The position numbers and the translations under genes were made by a program. DNA of 64,000 bases from Crocinitomix sp. (GTDB lineage: Bacteria; Bacteroidota; Bacteroidia; Flavobacteriales_D; Crocinitomicaceae): contig WTCE01000033.1 in NCBI GenBank assembly GCA_013138735.1, forward strand, positions 21,754-85,753, written 5' to 3'. Positions 53,903-62,861 of this stretch are shown piece by piece. Numbering within the stretch: position 1 is the stretch's first letter; each line of letters starts with the position of its first letter. Under the pieces are notes generated by a model. The model ran no database searches. It saw nothing but the letters and a program-made list of their open reading frames with translations, and was not told where the DNA came from.

Positions 53903-54908
53903 AAAACAAAGCTGAAATGACTCCAAACAACATAGCTGCTTTAATGAAGTTGGAAGAGAGTAAATATGATTTTGGACGATTTTTTGTAAATGTAATGACG
54001 AGTGAAATTATAAGCATAATGATTACAAACAAGAGTAGGTATAAAAACAGTGATTTGGTGACCTCCGTTTGGCCCGTGCTGATGAACATTCCGTCAATAA
54101 CATAGTAGATGAGCGGAACCAATACTAAAAGATATAAGGCACCAATAAATGTTTTCGTTTTCGCAAAACCAAAACGAATCGGAAATGTTTGGCTTTGTAA
54201 TAAAAGGTCTCCCTTAACATCTGCCATGTCTTTGATTATTTCTCGAATTAAGTTGATGAAAAATGCAAAAGCACAATAAGCAATAATTGCCAATACATTA
54301 TCCGCAATAAATATTTGATCGTTTAAACCAAATGGGGAATCATTGCCGAAGTTCGAATTCGCTCCATATATAAAAACGTAAAATGGCACAATTGCAGTTA
54401 AAAATGCAATGATTAAATTACCGGATAAAAACTTACGTTTATAAATAGCGGAGTAAAAATAGAGGAGGTTTATTGAAATGAATGAGATGCCTAAAATCCA
54501 CCAATTTTCTAAGCGATATGACAAGAGGAAAGCGATCATAAAACCAATTCCATTGAAAGTCCAGTTTAAGAAAATGGCCCAACGACGCTTGATGTATTTG
54601 TCGATAATCACGCGGTCAGGTTTGTTAACGCGATCTGCCTTTTGATCAAAATAATCATTAATAATATTACCGGAGGCAGCAATTAAAACTACAGATATAA
54701 TTAAGAGGACAAAGTTAAAATCTCCTAATCCAATACGATCTAAAAATGAAAAGTTCAGCAAATCGGCGGGTGTTCCGAATTCTACAAACGTGTATTGCCG
54801 ATTTAAATGATAGTTTGAAAGTAATCCATAAAACAAACACATGGTCAAAACAATCACCAACAAATTCGATAAGCGAATCAAGCGAAAGAATTGATAAATG
54901 ATTTGCAT
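53892..54908 (-). CDS. UbiA-family prenyltransferase (geranylgeranylglycerol-phosphate-type)
   Basis: A membrane enzyme of 338 residues with about eight to nine spans. The first Asp-rich motif NDYFDQKAD is at 84-92, and the second, DMADVKGD, lies in the expected position about 140 residues later. The family transfers a prenyl chain to an acceptor such as a quinone head group, haem or glycerol phosphate; this Bacteroidota type is often annotated as geranylgeranylglycerol-phosphate synthase-like, but the acceptor cannot be told from sequence. A -7-like element lies 24 bases before its start. It is co-transcribed with maf. Confidence 0.87.
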   Translation of the reverse strand: MQIIYQFFRLIRLSNLLVIVLTMCLFYGLLSNYHLNRQYTFVEFGTPADLLNFSFLDRIGLGDFNFVLLIISVVLIAASGNIINDYFDQKADRVNKPDRVIIDKYIKRRWAIFLNWTFNGIGFMIAFLLSYRLENWWILGISFISINLLYFYSAIYKRKFLSGNLIIAFLTAIVPFYVFIYGANSNFGNDSPFGLNDQIFIADNVLAIIAYCAFAFFINLIREIIKDMADVKGDLLLQSQTFPIRFGFAKTKTFIGALYLLVLVPLIYYVIDGMFISTGQTEVTKSLFLYLLLFVIIMLIISLVITFTKNRPKSYLLSSNFIKAAMLFGVISALFYAQ

Positions 54909-55197
54909 GGGCGGTTTTACGTTTGTTTACACAAATATACGTGAAATTGACGGCTTTGTTACTTAGGGGACAATGGTTCAATTGTCAATGAGTAATGTTC
55001 AATGTGCAATTATCAATTATCAGATTCCGTTGTTCAAATAATACTTTTGAATTATAGCGATTCATTTCATGTCAAATCATATTGAAAATTGTGCATTTAG
55101 CGAAGTAATAAGACTATAGGCTAATCTAACAGCGATCCGATTCAGTCGGAGAGCGATCTATGTACAAATAGCGAAGCGGTCTAGGTACTAAAAAAAA
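54909..55197. other. Intergenic region with degenerate CAAT-type repeats
   Basis: This 289-base gap has no gene. From 54977 to 55020 it contains degenerate CAATT/CAATG repeats (TTCAATGTGCAAT at 54998-55010 is the reverse complement of a 13-base segment of the tandem repeat at 25287). From 55130 it has three loose copies of a GCGAT/GCGAA-type element. The -7 element of the UbiA gene is at 54932-54939. Nothing else is recognisable. Confidence 0.6.
54932..54939 (-). promoter_or_regulatory. Putative -7 element for UbiA-maf (TATATTTG on the minus strand)
   Basis: Full match to TAnnTTTG, with its 3' end 23 bases before the ATG at 54908, giving a plausible short leader. No TTG at the -33 spacing. 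Confidence 0.5.
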
Positions 55198-57240
55198 CTA
55201 ACGTTTAATCTCATACATAGTTCTACGATTCAACTGATGCATGGCGCGTTGTTCGCCTGACGGAAGGCCATTGATATACGCCTCAGTTAATTCAGTAGCG
55301 GTGCCATTTACATCAACGGTGTTTGGTTTTGTTTCACCGTAACCTATTGCCGTTAATCGATCTGCACTAATGCCCTTGTTTACTAAATATTTCATTACAG
55401 ACTTGGCACGATTGTCTGACAATGTTAAGTTGCGTTTATCATCACCCTGTGCATCTGTATGTCCTTGTAATTCAATTTTAAGTGTAGGATTATTAGCCAT
55501 GAAAGCGGCAAAATCATCCAGTACTGGGTATGATTCTTTTCGTATCGTATAAGAGTCCAAATCAAAGAAGACATTATCCAAGGTAACCGGATCAGTTGTA
55601 TGAATTGGTTTTAATGGCACATCTTGGTGATAAGGATCAGTTGAATTTTCTGGTACAGTTAAGTTAAACTCAATTGAATAGGGGAGGTATTGATCTTTGT
55701 TGACCAATAACGCATAGCGTTTGTCAATTGGTAATGTCACCAAAAAGGATCCGTTTTGGCGGTCAGAATAAGAGCGAATAACCTCCGTATTGGTTTCCAT
55801 GTCCATTAATATGAACTCAGCTTCTAGTTTTTTGTTTGTTTTTTCATCAAAAACAGTTCCCGTCATATAAATAGTTCGGGTTGGGCGAATATTTTCTGGC
55901 ATATCAAAAGAATAGAGATCCAATTGACCTAATCCGCCATCTCTATCAGAAGCGAAAACAGCAACTTCTCCATTTGAATAAACTAATAAAGAATGTTCGT
56001 TGTCAGCCGTGTTTATTGGATAACCTAAGTTTTTAGGATCACTCCAAGAACCGTCTGGTTGAAGGCTGGTCATGTATAAATCAGTTCCACCCATCCCCAC
56101 GTGACCGTTTGATGCAAAATACAATGTTCTGCCATCTGGATGAATTAAAACAGATGATTCAGAATAGGGCGTATTAATATTTGCTGGCAATTTCTCAGGT
56201 AATCCCCAAGTGTCATCTGATTGTCTTTTTGAAACATAGATATCTCCATTTCTTTGGTTCTTTTTCCCTGTGGCTTTTATACTTCCACGAATAAAATACA
56301 AAGTCATTCCATCAGAAGATAATGAAGGTTGTGTTTCCCAGTTTTTAGAATTAACCGCCCCAGGTAAATTAATTGGGTCTAACCATTTATCCCCAATTTT
56401 TTCAGTGACAAATAAATCACAACTCCCGTATCCACGTCTTCCTTCACCATAACCGTAGCGCGGATCGCTACAACCCACAAAAATTAATGTTCTACCGTCA
56501 GGTGCAAAAGTTGGCGCCCCTTCATTATTATAGGTGTTAATATTTGGTGGCATAGGTTGACCAGTAGTCCAATAACCGTCTTTGTCCGTACTAATAAAAA
56601 AGTCTTCTTGTTGGTAACCATTGTTAGGGTTGGTCACTCTGCGCGTATATAAAAGTTGTTTTTGATCTACTGTTAAAGTGGGGAAATATTCAGGGTCTTC
56701 TGAATTTACACCGGCACCAACATTTTTGGGATTAAATGGAAGTGGATTTTCAATTGCTTTGATTGCAAATTCGCAATTCATAATCAACCACTCTGTTTCG
56801 ACAAGTAAATCTGGATTGGCTTTTTTATAGGTCATGAATTTTTTTCCATGTTCCAAAGCAGCAGCATATTCGCCAACACTCCATTCTAATAATGCCAAAT
56901 CATAATATTCATAGCCACTTGCGGTCATGCTGGGGTTAATCGCAATTGCTTTGCGATAAGCATCTAAGGCCACATCATTCATTCCTGCTTTAGCGGCATA
57001 ATCTCCTTTTATCATGTAAGCATCTACAAAATTGGGATCTTTAGCAATGGCCTTATCAAAATAGTAAATAGCCTCTTTGTAAAAAAATCTGCCCGTTTCA
57101 TGATCGTAACCACGGCCAACTTCAATTCCTTGTTCAACTAGTTTGATTGCTTTTTTACTTTTGGTGCTCCATTGCCCAGGTTGCGCAAGCGTGCATGCAG
57201 TAAAAAGCAGTAAGAGTACTAAAAGGGAATAATTTTTCAT
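55198..57240 (-). CDS. OmpA-family protein with TPR, PD40 propeller and carboxypeptidase-regulatory-like domain (PorE-like)
   Basis: Domain order: a lipoprotein-like signal (LLLLFTAC then TLAQ), TPR repeats (about 30-140), a WD40-like PD40 beta-propeller (about 180-450; DGRTLYFASNGH and GGTDLYMTSL units), a carboxypeptidase-regulatory-like domain (about 455-545; TGTVFDEKTNKKLEAEF), and an OmpA-type peptidoglycan-binding domain (about 560-680; FFDLDSYTIR, then IELQGHTDAQGD, then LSDNRAKSV). This order is that of PorE, a periplasmic T9SS component, though other OmpA proteins share it. It ends a minus-strand operon with QueE, the Kir channel and ChaN. Confidence 0.85.
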   Translation of the reverse strand: MKNYSLLVLLLLFTACTLAQPGQWSTKSKKAIKLVEQGIEVGRGYDHETGRFFYKEAIYYFDKAIAKDPNFVDAYMIKGDYAAKAGMNDVALDAYRKAIAINPSMTASGYEYYDLALLEWSVGEYAAALEHGKKFMTYKKANPDLLVETEWLIMNCEFAIKAIENPLPFNPKNVGAGVNSEDPEYFPTLTVDQKQLLYTRRVTNPNNGYQQEDFFISTDKDGYWTTGQPMPPNINTYNNEGAPTFAPDGRTLIFVGCSDPRYGYGEGRRGYGSCDLFVTEKIGDKWLDPINLPGAVNSKNWETQPSLSSDGMTLYFIRGSIKATGKKNQRNGDIYVSKRQSDDTWGLPEKLPANINTPYSESSVLIHPDGRTLYFASNGHVGMGGTDLYMTSLQPDGSWSDPKNLGYPINTADNEHSLLVYSNGEVAVFASDRDGGLGQLDLYSFDMPENIRPTRTIYMTGTVFDEKTNKKLEAEFILMDMETNTEVIRSYSDRQNGSFLVTLPIDKRYALLVNKDQYLPYSIEFNLTVPENSTDPYHQDVPLKPIHTTDPVTLDNVFFDLDSYTIRKESYPVLDDFAAFMANNPTLKIELQGHTDAQGDDKRNLTLSDNRAKSVMKYLVNKGISADRLTAIGYGETKPNTVDVNGTATELTEAYINGLPSGEQRAMHQLNRRTMYEIKR

Positions 57241-57252
57241 GCTAGTTTTATT

Positions 57253-57855
57253 TTAAGGAATATTTAAAAACTTGTGTGTTTGTAAAGAAATATTCCAGTC
57301 TGTGTTCAGTTTAACGTAATCTATTATCAAAGGTAACATCTGCTCACTTTTGTCCCATTCGGTTTGTAAGTAGAGTTTACAATCTGCTTTGACTTTTTCT
57401 TTTAACTCGGCGGCCCATATAAAGTCGCTTTTGTTGAAAATAATCATTTTTAATTCATCCGCTTTGCTATAATTTTCTTCTAGCGGAAATTTAAATTTCT
57501 TTGGAGACAAACAAATCCAGTCAATATCACCGGTAATTGGATAAGCTCCTGACGTTTCTATGGCAATTTCCATTCCAATTTCCTTTAATGCGCCTGTAAG
57601 ATCTGTTAAATCATACATTGTTGGCTCACCACCAGTGATAACTACAAAATCTGTTTTACTAGCTTTTACGTTGGCAACAATATCAGAAATGGTTGTTTTT
57701 GGATGGGCATTTTCGTCCCAACTCTCTTTTACATCACACCAAACGCAACCTACATCACATCCTGCTGTACGAATAAAATAGGCAGCACGTCCGGAATGAT
57801 ACCCTTCTCCTTGAATGGTATAAAATGCTTCCATTAAAGGAATTTTACTGTTCAT
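57253..57855 (-). CDS. queE: 7-carboxy-7-deazaguanine synthase
   Basis: QueE is a radical SAM enzyme that makes 7-carboxy-7-deazaguanine from 6-carboxytetrahydropterin in queuosine synthesis. The Cys ligands of the iron-sulfur cluster are Cys33, 37 and 40 (GCDVGCVWCDV). The N-terminal FYTIQGEGYHSGRAAYFIRT and ITGGEPTMYD are family signatures. The 200-residue length suits the short Bacteroidota form. Its start overlaps the Kir channel gene's end by 11 bases, and the PorE-like gene begins 12 bases after its stop. Confidence 0.95.
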   Translation of the reverse strand: MNSKIPLMEAFYTIQGEGYHSGRAAYFIRTAGCDVGCVWCDVKESWDENAHPKTTISDIVANVKASKTDFVVITGGEPTMYDLTDLTGALKEIGMEIAIETSGAYPITGDIDWICLSPKKFKFPLEENYSKADELKMIIFNKSDFIWAAELKEKVKADCKLYLQTEWDKSEQMLPLIIDYVKLNTDWNISLQTHKFLNIP

Positions 57856-58771
57856 CTTCTGCTTTTATATTATTGAGATCGTTAATATCAAATTCAATGA
57901 CACCGTCGTCATTCGGTGCAAAAATTTTAGTGAATTGATGATTCCATTTCATGTCTGATGTAATAAATGATCGCTTGGTATGCACATGTTGACTAAACGT
58001 TTCATCAAAACCTTTGATTAATACCAAAAATTCAGGATTGGCTTTGCAAATTTCTGCTTTATCTTTTCCCCAAAAAGGACTTTCTTCATCAATTTTATGG
58101 ACCAATGTCCACGTAAAAGGCAATAATTCAATGCGATCAATTTCTAAAGGCAATTGGAAATAGCGCTTTTCAATTACCCCATTCGGCAAGGCCTTGTCCA
58201 TTGTTAAAATCATTTTAGCGGTGACTTCTAATAGCACATTATCGCGTTCATTCGCCAATTTAATCTTAATACTTTTTCCGTCAAGATAGTTCGAGAAGAG
58301 GACATGGTCACTGAACATGATTTTGGAGTTCGGTCTTGAAAATCTTCCATAAGCTAAACCTGTGGCCAATGAAAAGGACAAGAATCCAATAAAAGCTTCA
58401 ACCGTTGCAACAGTCTGTGTTGGAATTCCTCTAGGTGCCAGGGTTCCATAGCCAACAGTTGTAAATGTTTGAATGGAAAAGAAAAAGGTTTGCACAAATG
58501 CTGGGGGTCCGTCTGGTCTGATGCCCATAATGTTTTCGCACCCTATCATGAAGTATAAGAGTGTGAATACCAAATTCATTCCGATATAACCAGCGAATAA
58601 TAGTCCGAAAAACTGAAACCAAGAAATTTCGATCATGAACTTGAAAATGTCACGAAATCCTCTTTTTCCACCCTTTTTTATAACATTATACGAACCATCT
58701 CGATTAATGACACGTTTAGTTGGACGTTTGAATTCGGTTCCAGTTCCAGGATCTTGTATTTCGTTCCCCAT
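57845..58771 (-). CDS. Inward-rectifier (Kir-type) potassium channel
   Basis: The 308 residues have the two-span bacterial Kir layout: an amphipathic N terminus with KRVINRDGSYNVI, a first span (about 52-75), the pore with selectivity filter TVGYG at 105-109, a second span (about 120-142) and a cytoplasmic Ig-like beta domain (about 150-300). Such KirBac-type channels carry potassium, with gating by the cytoplasmic domain. The ion preference is read from TVGYG. It lies between ChaN (7-base gap) and queE (11-base overlap), so all are probably one operon. Confidence 0.93.
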   Translation of the reverse strand: MGNEIQDPGTGTEFKRPTKRVINRDGSYNVIKKGGKRGFRDIFKFMIEISWFQFFGLLFAGYIGMNLVFTLLYFMIGCENIMGIRPDGPPAFVQTFFFSIQTFTTVGYGTLAPRGIPTQTVATVEAFIGFLSFSLATGLAYGRFSRPNSKIMFSDHVLFSNYLDGKSIKIKLANERDNVLLEVTAKMILTMDKALPNGVIEKRYFQLPLEIDRIELLPFTWTLVHKIDEESPFWGKDKAEICKANPEFLVLIKGFDETFSQHVHTKRSFITSDMKWNHQFTKIFAPNDDGVIEFDINDLNNIKAEDEQ

Positions 58772-58778
58772 TTTTGGA

Positions 58779-59651
58779 CTAATGTGTTTTTGTCATGGTC
58801 TCAGGTATGCAAATAATGAAATCTGCAATCCCTTTATTGCCACTCTCTAGTTTGTTGATGTCTTTTTGTTCAACAGTAGATAAGGTTAAAATTTCAGATT
58901 GGTCCACTTGCTTTTTCAGATAATGGACAATTCCTTGATAATTGTCTGAATGGTAAGCCCCGTTATAATGCAAGAAAACAGATTTGTTATCGGTGTTTTG
59001 CTGAATGAAATAAGCCATAGTAGCATCTTTAATTGCTTGAGATGTGGCCATGTTTATGCCACCGTGTCCATCCATGCTGCTCATTAATTCCTTATAGCAG
59101 GTTACAGTAGAATCAAACGTGAATTTATCTAAAGGAACGATATACGATTTTGCTAAATCTGACAAATCATTTAAAGATTGAACGCCTTTTTTATAAACCA
59201 TGTTTGCATAGCGTCGTGGAATATTTGTAGCAATGAACGTTAGGCTATGTTCTTTGGCATATTCAACAAGCGGCTTATAATCGGTATTATAATTCGGCCA
59301 CAAACGTACTTCATTTTGAAAATTCTTTGATGAAATTAGACCATTTAAATATTCATCCAAAATAAACTGATTGTCTGATTCAAACATTTCAGCACCCAAA
59401 ACCAACCTCTTTTTATGCACTGCATGCATTTCTTTTGTTAGTTCAAATTGCAACCAATGGCTGATGGGGTTATTATGGTATTCTCCAAAAAATATATACT
59501 TTTTTGTTGCGCCTTGTTTCACAACTTTTTTAAAATCAACAGCGTTGCCATTCTTGGTGTAAATTTGAAAAGCTTTCGTATCGCCACTATAGGCAGTGAC
59601 TGAAACAGAAAGAAAAGAGAGTATAAGAATTAGAATTGTTTTCATAATCAT
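58779..59651 (-). CDS. ChaN family (Tiki-superfamily) haem-binding-like protein
   Basis: A signal peptide (MKTILILILSFLSVSVTAYS) precedes a 260-residue domain with YIFFGEYHNNPISHWLQFEL and KRLVLGAEMFESDNQ, the two conserved blocks of ChaN/Tiki-type proteins (His in EYHNN, Glu in AEMFE). ChaN in Campylobacter binds haem; whether this one does is unknown. The start is either of two ATGs at 59651 or 59645. It begins the ChaN-Kir-QueE-OmpA operon. Confidence 0.9.
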   Translation of the reverse strand: MIMKTILILILSFLSVSVTAYSGDTKAFQIYTKNGNAVDFKKVVKQGATKKYIFFGEYHNNPISHWLQFELTKEMHAVHKKRLVLGAEMFESDNQFILDEYLNGLISSKNFQNEVRLWPNYNTDYKPLVEYAKEHSLTFIATNIPRRYANMVYKKGVQSLNDLSDLAKSYIVPLDKFTFDSTVTCYKELMSSMDGHGGINMATSQAIKDATMAYFIQQNTDNKSVFLHYNGAYHSDNYQGIVHYLKKQVDQSEILTLSTVEQKDINKLESGNKGIADFIICIPETMTKTH

Positions 59652-59731
59652 TTATTTAGTGCTGAAAAGCGTTAGTTGTTCAATAAGTTTGCTTGTTTTG
59701 TAAAATTAGCACTTTTAAATCAAATGGAGCT

Positions 59732-60601
59732 TCAAAGTAGTCCTAAGAGGTGTAAAATTCTACCATTCGAAAAGGACAGGTAAATAACAGTTGGAAAAAT
59801 AATCCAAACTGCAATTAGTCGGCCAACGGCAAAATTAATTGTTGGGCGTTTAAATTTTAAAAGAAGTATAGGCAGGAGCAGGAAAATTTGAAAGAAAGGA
59901 AAGATATAATAGACCGATCCATAGGCATAAAACTCACTTGAATTATAATTAGCGAAAAGTTGAGAACGAACCGTACGATTTGAAGGCCAGGAATTATTAT
60001 TAACGTCTATTGCTTCATCAAGTACGCTTACGGATTTTAGATCTTTAAAAAACAAACCATAATTCATTTGAACGGGCGGGAAGTCGTCGCTCCAATATTC
60101 TGAGTCTAAAACTTGAAAAAGTTCACCTTCAAATTCAATTGTTTTAGGTAAGAAACTATATGTGGCAAAATCTGAAACGGCTCTTTTTTTTCCTGTAATA
60201 TAATAATCGACTGTTAGTAAGGCGCTAAAAATAAGTGCATAAAATGCCAGTCCTCTAAAAGTATTCCAGCGCCAACCAGTTGTTATTTTTTTATAATATT
60301 TAGCATCCTTCTCCTTTTCAGAATTCTGCATTTTTTGATACCGATCTTTTGCCTGACGAATTTTATCTTGCCGTGCTTGCTCAGCTGATTTGCCTGTTAC
60401 TTTCGGTCCTGCTTTGCTTTGTTGTCCCGTTAAAATTTCATAAGCTTCTGTAATTTTAATAAACTTACTTTGGGCATCTTCTGACGGATTTTTGTCCGGA
60501 TGATATTGCATAGCCTGTTTGCGATAGGCTTTTTTTATCGTGGCTTTATCCTTTGTTGGAGCAATGCCTAAAATGCGGTAATATCTATTGAGTTGGCTCA
60601 A
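59732..60601 (-). CDS. J-domain membrane protein
   Basis: An N-terminal J domain (residues 1-60) has the HPD motif at 34-36 (YHPDKNPSEDAQSKF), with the usual YRILGI and AYEILTG flanks. A charged helical linker follows (about 65-105), then two membrane segments near 117-137 and 233-253, another near 262-280 and a large loop in between. The C-terminal ~190 residues align with the next gene upstream, which lacks the J domain. J domains stimulate Hsp70 (DnaK) ATPase; here the partner would work at the membrane. No DnaK gene is in the window. Confidence 0.85.
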   Translation of the reverse strand: MSQLNRYYRILGIAPTKDKATIKKAYRKQAMQYHPDKNPSEDAQSKFIKITEAYEILTGQQSKAGPKVTGKSAEQARQDKIRQAKDRYQKMQNSEKEKDAKYYKKITTGWRWNTFRGLAFYALIFSALLTVDYYITGKKRAVSDFATYSFLPKTIEFEGELFQVLDSEYWSDDFPPVQMNYGLFFKDLKSVSVLDEAIDVNNNSWPSNRTVRSQLFANYNSSEFYAYGSVYYIFPFFQIFLLLPILLLKFKRPTINFAVGRLIAVWIIFPTVIYLSFSNGRILHLLGLL

Positions 60602-60779
60602 ATTTATGCTACATAAGCGCCAATCGGTTCTATTAATATTGAAATTACTCCGCTAAAGGCAGAAATTGGTCTTAGTACCAGTTTTATTAGTGATTTTGAT
60701 CGGCTAAAGTAAAAATACAAAAACTAGAAATAGTAACAGGTTGACTTGCTACTAAATCCAAAAATGAAATTCCAAGATC

Positions 60780-61391
60780 TTAAAAGATCAGCGAATAAAG
60801 TAATACTAAGCTCCCCGGAAAAATTAATATGAAGCATGCCATTTGGGCAAAGTTGAACCAAGGTTTCTGTCTTTTAAATAATAAAACTAAAAGTGGGATA
60901 AATAGCAATACCTGCGTGAGCGGAAACCAATCGTAAATTGAGATTCGTTTTGATGCGTACATGCGTGTGCGTTCCAACGGCGTAACTGTATCTTCATATT
61001 CTCTAATGAAGCTTAAGTATTTGTAATCTCTAAAAATAAAAGATTCAGTGACTTCAAATGTGTTTAGTAGCTTTCCCTGTAAATTTTGAAAATGAACCAT
61101 GAATAAGTCATTTTCATTAACCCAAACAGATTGATAGTCCATTGCACCAAGTGAACGATCAAATCTAAACTCTCCTTCCCGCAGTTTAACAGTTTTTCCA
61201 TCTACAAATGTATCGATAGTAGTCAGCAAAGCTAATAGAACGCAGAAAAAGGTGAAGAAGGTAAAAATCTTCCACCGTGTTCCTGAAGTAATTTTTTTAA
61301 AATACTCCTGTTCTTTAACAGCCTCAAATTCTTTTGCTTTTTTAATTTGTTCGGCTGCGCGTTTTAAATGCTCTTGTCTACTTTGATTCAT
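60780..61391 (-). CDS. Membrane protein, J-less paralog of the neighbouring J-domain protein
   Basis: The 203-residue protein starts with a charged helix (HLKRAAEQIKKAKEFEAV) and then shares YFKKITSGTRWKIFTFF with YYKKITTGWRWNTFRGL of the J-domain protein, followed by a span, a loop of similar size and two C-terminal spans ending in a positively charged region. It lacks any J domain. The gap to the J-domain gene is about 180 bases and the two are on the same strand. They arose by duplication; one gained or lost the J domain. Confidence 0.75.
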   Translation of the reverse strand: MNQSRQEHLKRAAEQIKKAKEFEAVKEQEYFKKITSGTRWKIFTFFTFFCVLLALLTTIDTFVDGKTVKLREGEFRFDRSLGAMDYQSVWVNENDLFMVHFQNLQGKLLNTFEVTESFIFRDYKYLSFIREYEDTVTPLERTRMYASKRISIYDWFPLTQVLLFIPLLVLLFKRQKPWFNFAQMACFILIFPGSLVLLYSLIF

Positions 61392-61528
61392 ATGTGATTT
61401 TGGTTATTGCTAATATTTTTAGTAAAATAGTAATAAAAAACGAATTAATCAAGATTGGATTAAAGTTTTTGTATTGGATTTCTGTAAACCAATTTAATTT
61501 TTTTTATAATAAATCAATTCTAAATGCA

Positions 61529-61559
61529 TAAAAAAACCGTCAGCCTTAGGCTGACGGTT
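61529..61559 (-). terminator. Strong rho-independent terminator of the rplT operon
   Basis: An 11-bp perfect stem (61535-61545 with 61549-61559) around a 3-base loop is followed, on the minus strand, by a run of U. It lies about 27 bases past the rplT stop and ends the thrS-infC-rpmI-rplT transcript. Confidence 0.92.
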
Positions 61560-61586
61560 CGTACAATAAATAGGAAGATTTTTAAA

Positions 61587-61931
61587 TTATTTTACGGCTT
61601 CAACAACAGCTTTAAACGCTTCAGGATGATTCATTGCTAAATCAGCTAAAACTTTTCTGTTCAATTGAAGACCTTTCGCATGTACTTGTCCCATGAATTG
61701 AGAGTAACTCATTCCGTGTAAACGTGCACCTGCGTTAATTCTTGCAATCCAAAGTGCTCTAAATGTTCTTTTCTTTTGTTTACGACCTTCGTAAGCGTAA
61801 GATAACCCTTTTTCAACTGCATTTTTTGCAACTGTCCAAACGTTTTTTCTTCTACCAAAGTATCCTTTGGCAAGTTTCATTGTTTTTTTTCTTCGGGTCC
61901 TTGCGGCTACCGCATTTTTAGCTCTAGGCAT
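61587..61931 (-). CDS. rplT: 50S ribosomal protein L20
   Basis: Binds 23S rRNA early in 50S assembly. The 114-residue basic protein opens [16 protein letters not shown], with [20 protein letters not shown] and [16 protein letters not shown] in the expected places. It lies about 100 bases after rpmI in the standard infC-rpmI-rplT order and is followed by a strong terminator. In other bacteria L20 represses this operon by binding a pseudoknot; none can be judged here. Confidence 0.98.
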   Translation of the reverse strand: MPRAKNAVAARTRRKKTMKLAKGYFGRRKNVWTVAKNAVEKGLSYAYEGRKQKKRTFRALWIARINAGARLHGMSYSQFMGQVHAKGLQLNRKVLADLAMNHPEAFKAVVEAVK

Positions 61932-62029
61932 AATTTTAAAATTTTTTAGTGTTTAGTGTCTCAACTTAATGGGCTCTTAGTGACTAAACACCGGGTAAAT
62001 AATTTAACCATCTATTCACACAAGGTGAA

Positions 62030-62224
62030 TTAGATACATAATTGTGTTTTAATATTTGCAACATCAGACTTGTGGACTAATCCAGCTTTAGTCAATCTTG
62101 CTTTTCTTTTCTTTGACTTTTTAGTCAAAATGTGACTTTTGAAAGCGTGCTTTCTTTTAATCTTCCCAGTACCAGTAACTTTAAATCGTTTCTTGGCACT
62201 AGCCTTTGTTTTCATTTTAGGCAT
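62030..62224 (-). CDS. rpmI: 50S ribosomal protein L35
   Basis: The 64-residue basic protein ([18 protein letters not shown], then [19 protein letters not shown]) is a clear L35. It sits between infC and rplT, as in most bacteria, about 55 bases after the infC stop. Confidence 0.98.
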   Translation of the reverse strand: MPKMKTKASAKKRFKVTGTGKIKRKHAFKSHILTKKSKKRKARLTKAGLVHKSDVANIKTQLCI

Positions 62225-62278
62225 CTTCTTCTTTTTTTATCATCCGCCTCAGGCGGATGGGTACTCCTATTTATTGTA

Positions 62279-62830
62279 TTATTTTTTCTTCGGATTGATC
62301 ATCATGATCATCTTCTTTCCTTCAAGTTTCGGCATTTGCTCTAACGAACCATATTCTTCCAATTCCTGTGCGAATTTCAATAACAAAATTTCCCCTCTGT
62401 CTTTAAAGACAATCGTACGTCCTTTAAAAAATACATAAGCTTTCACTTTAGCACCTTCTTTTAAAAACGTCTTCGCGTGGTTTAATTTAAAGTTAAAATC
62501 GTGTTCCTCAGTATTAGGACCCATACGAATTTCTTTAACCACAACTTTGGTTTGTTTCGATTTTAATTCTTTTGAACGTTTTTTCTGTTCAAATAGGAAT
62601 TTTTTGTAGTCAATTATTTTAGCAACCGGGGGATTAGCATTTGGTGAAATTTCCACTAAATCTAAGTCGGCCGCCTGAGCTCTCGCAATTGCGTCGCGAA
62701 CAGACAATAATTCTGCTCCCTCTTCACTAACAAGTCGTACTTCTCTTGCTGTGATTTTCTCATTAATTTTATATGGCTCTTCGCGCCTTCTAAAATTTCT
62801 TCGGTTGTTATTTCTTCTTTTAATTGCTAT
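62279..62830 (-). CDS. infC: Translation initiation factor IF-3, non-AUG start
   Basis: IF-3 binds the 30S subunit and enforces accurate start-codon choice. Conserved blocks: REVRLVSEEGAELLSVRDA, EISPNANPPVAKIIDYKKFL and KEIRMGPNTEEHDFNFKL. No ATG, GTG or TTG lies between an in-frame TAA (62846-62848) and the conserved N-terminal domain. The frame KRRNNNRRNFRRREEPYKIN must therefore start at ATA (62830) or nearby ATT (62824). A GGGAGG Shine-Dalgarno sequence lies 8 bases before the ATA. E. coli infC starts at AUU for autoregulation, so a rare start is expected. The protein would be 183 residues. Confidence 0.92.
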   Translation of the reverse strand: MAIKRRNNNRRNFRRREEPYKINEKITAREVRLVSEEGAELLSVRDAIARAQAADLDLVEISPNANPPVAKIIDYKKFLFEQKKRSKELKSKQTKVVVKEIRMGPNTEEHDFNFKLNHAKTFLKEGAKVKAYVFFKGRTIVFKDRGEILLLKFAQELEEYGSLEQMPKLEGKKMIMMINPKKK

Positions 62831-62836
62831 GGCTAT

Positions 62837-62844
62837 GTCCTCCC
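62837..62844 (-). promoter_or_regulatory. Strong Shine-Dalgarno sequence (GGGAGGAC) for infC
   Basis: GGGAGG ends 8 bases before the ATA at 62830, ideal spacing. Most Bacteroidota genes lack such a site, so its strength here decides the start and suggests that it compensates for a rare start codon. Confidence 0.75.
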
Positions 62845-62861
62845 GTTAGTTTTGTTAATAC

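Noticed and set aside
53917..54105. Small plus-strand frame over the UbiA 3' end
   Set aside because: Antisense to conserved membrane segments; no start signal.
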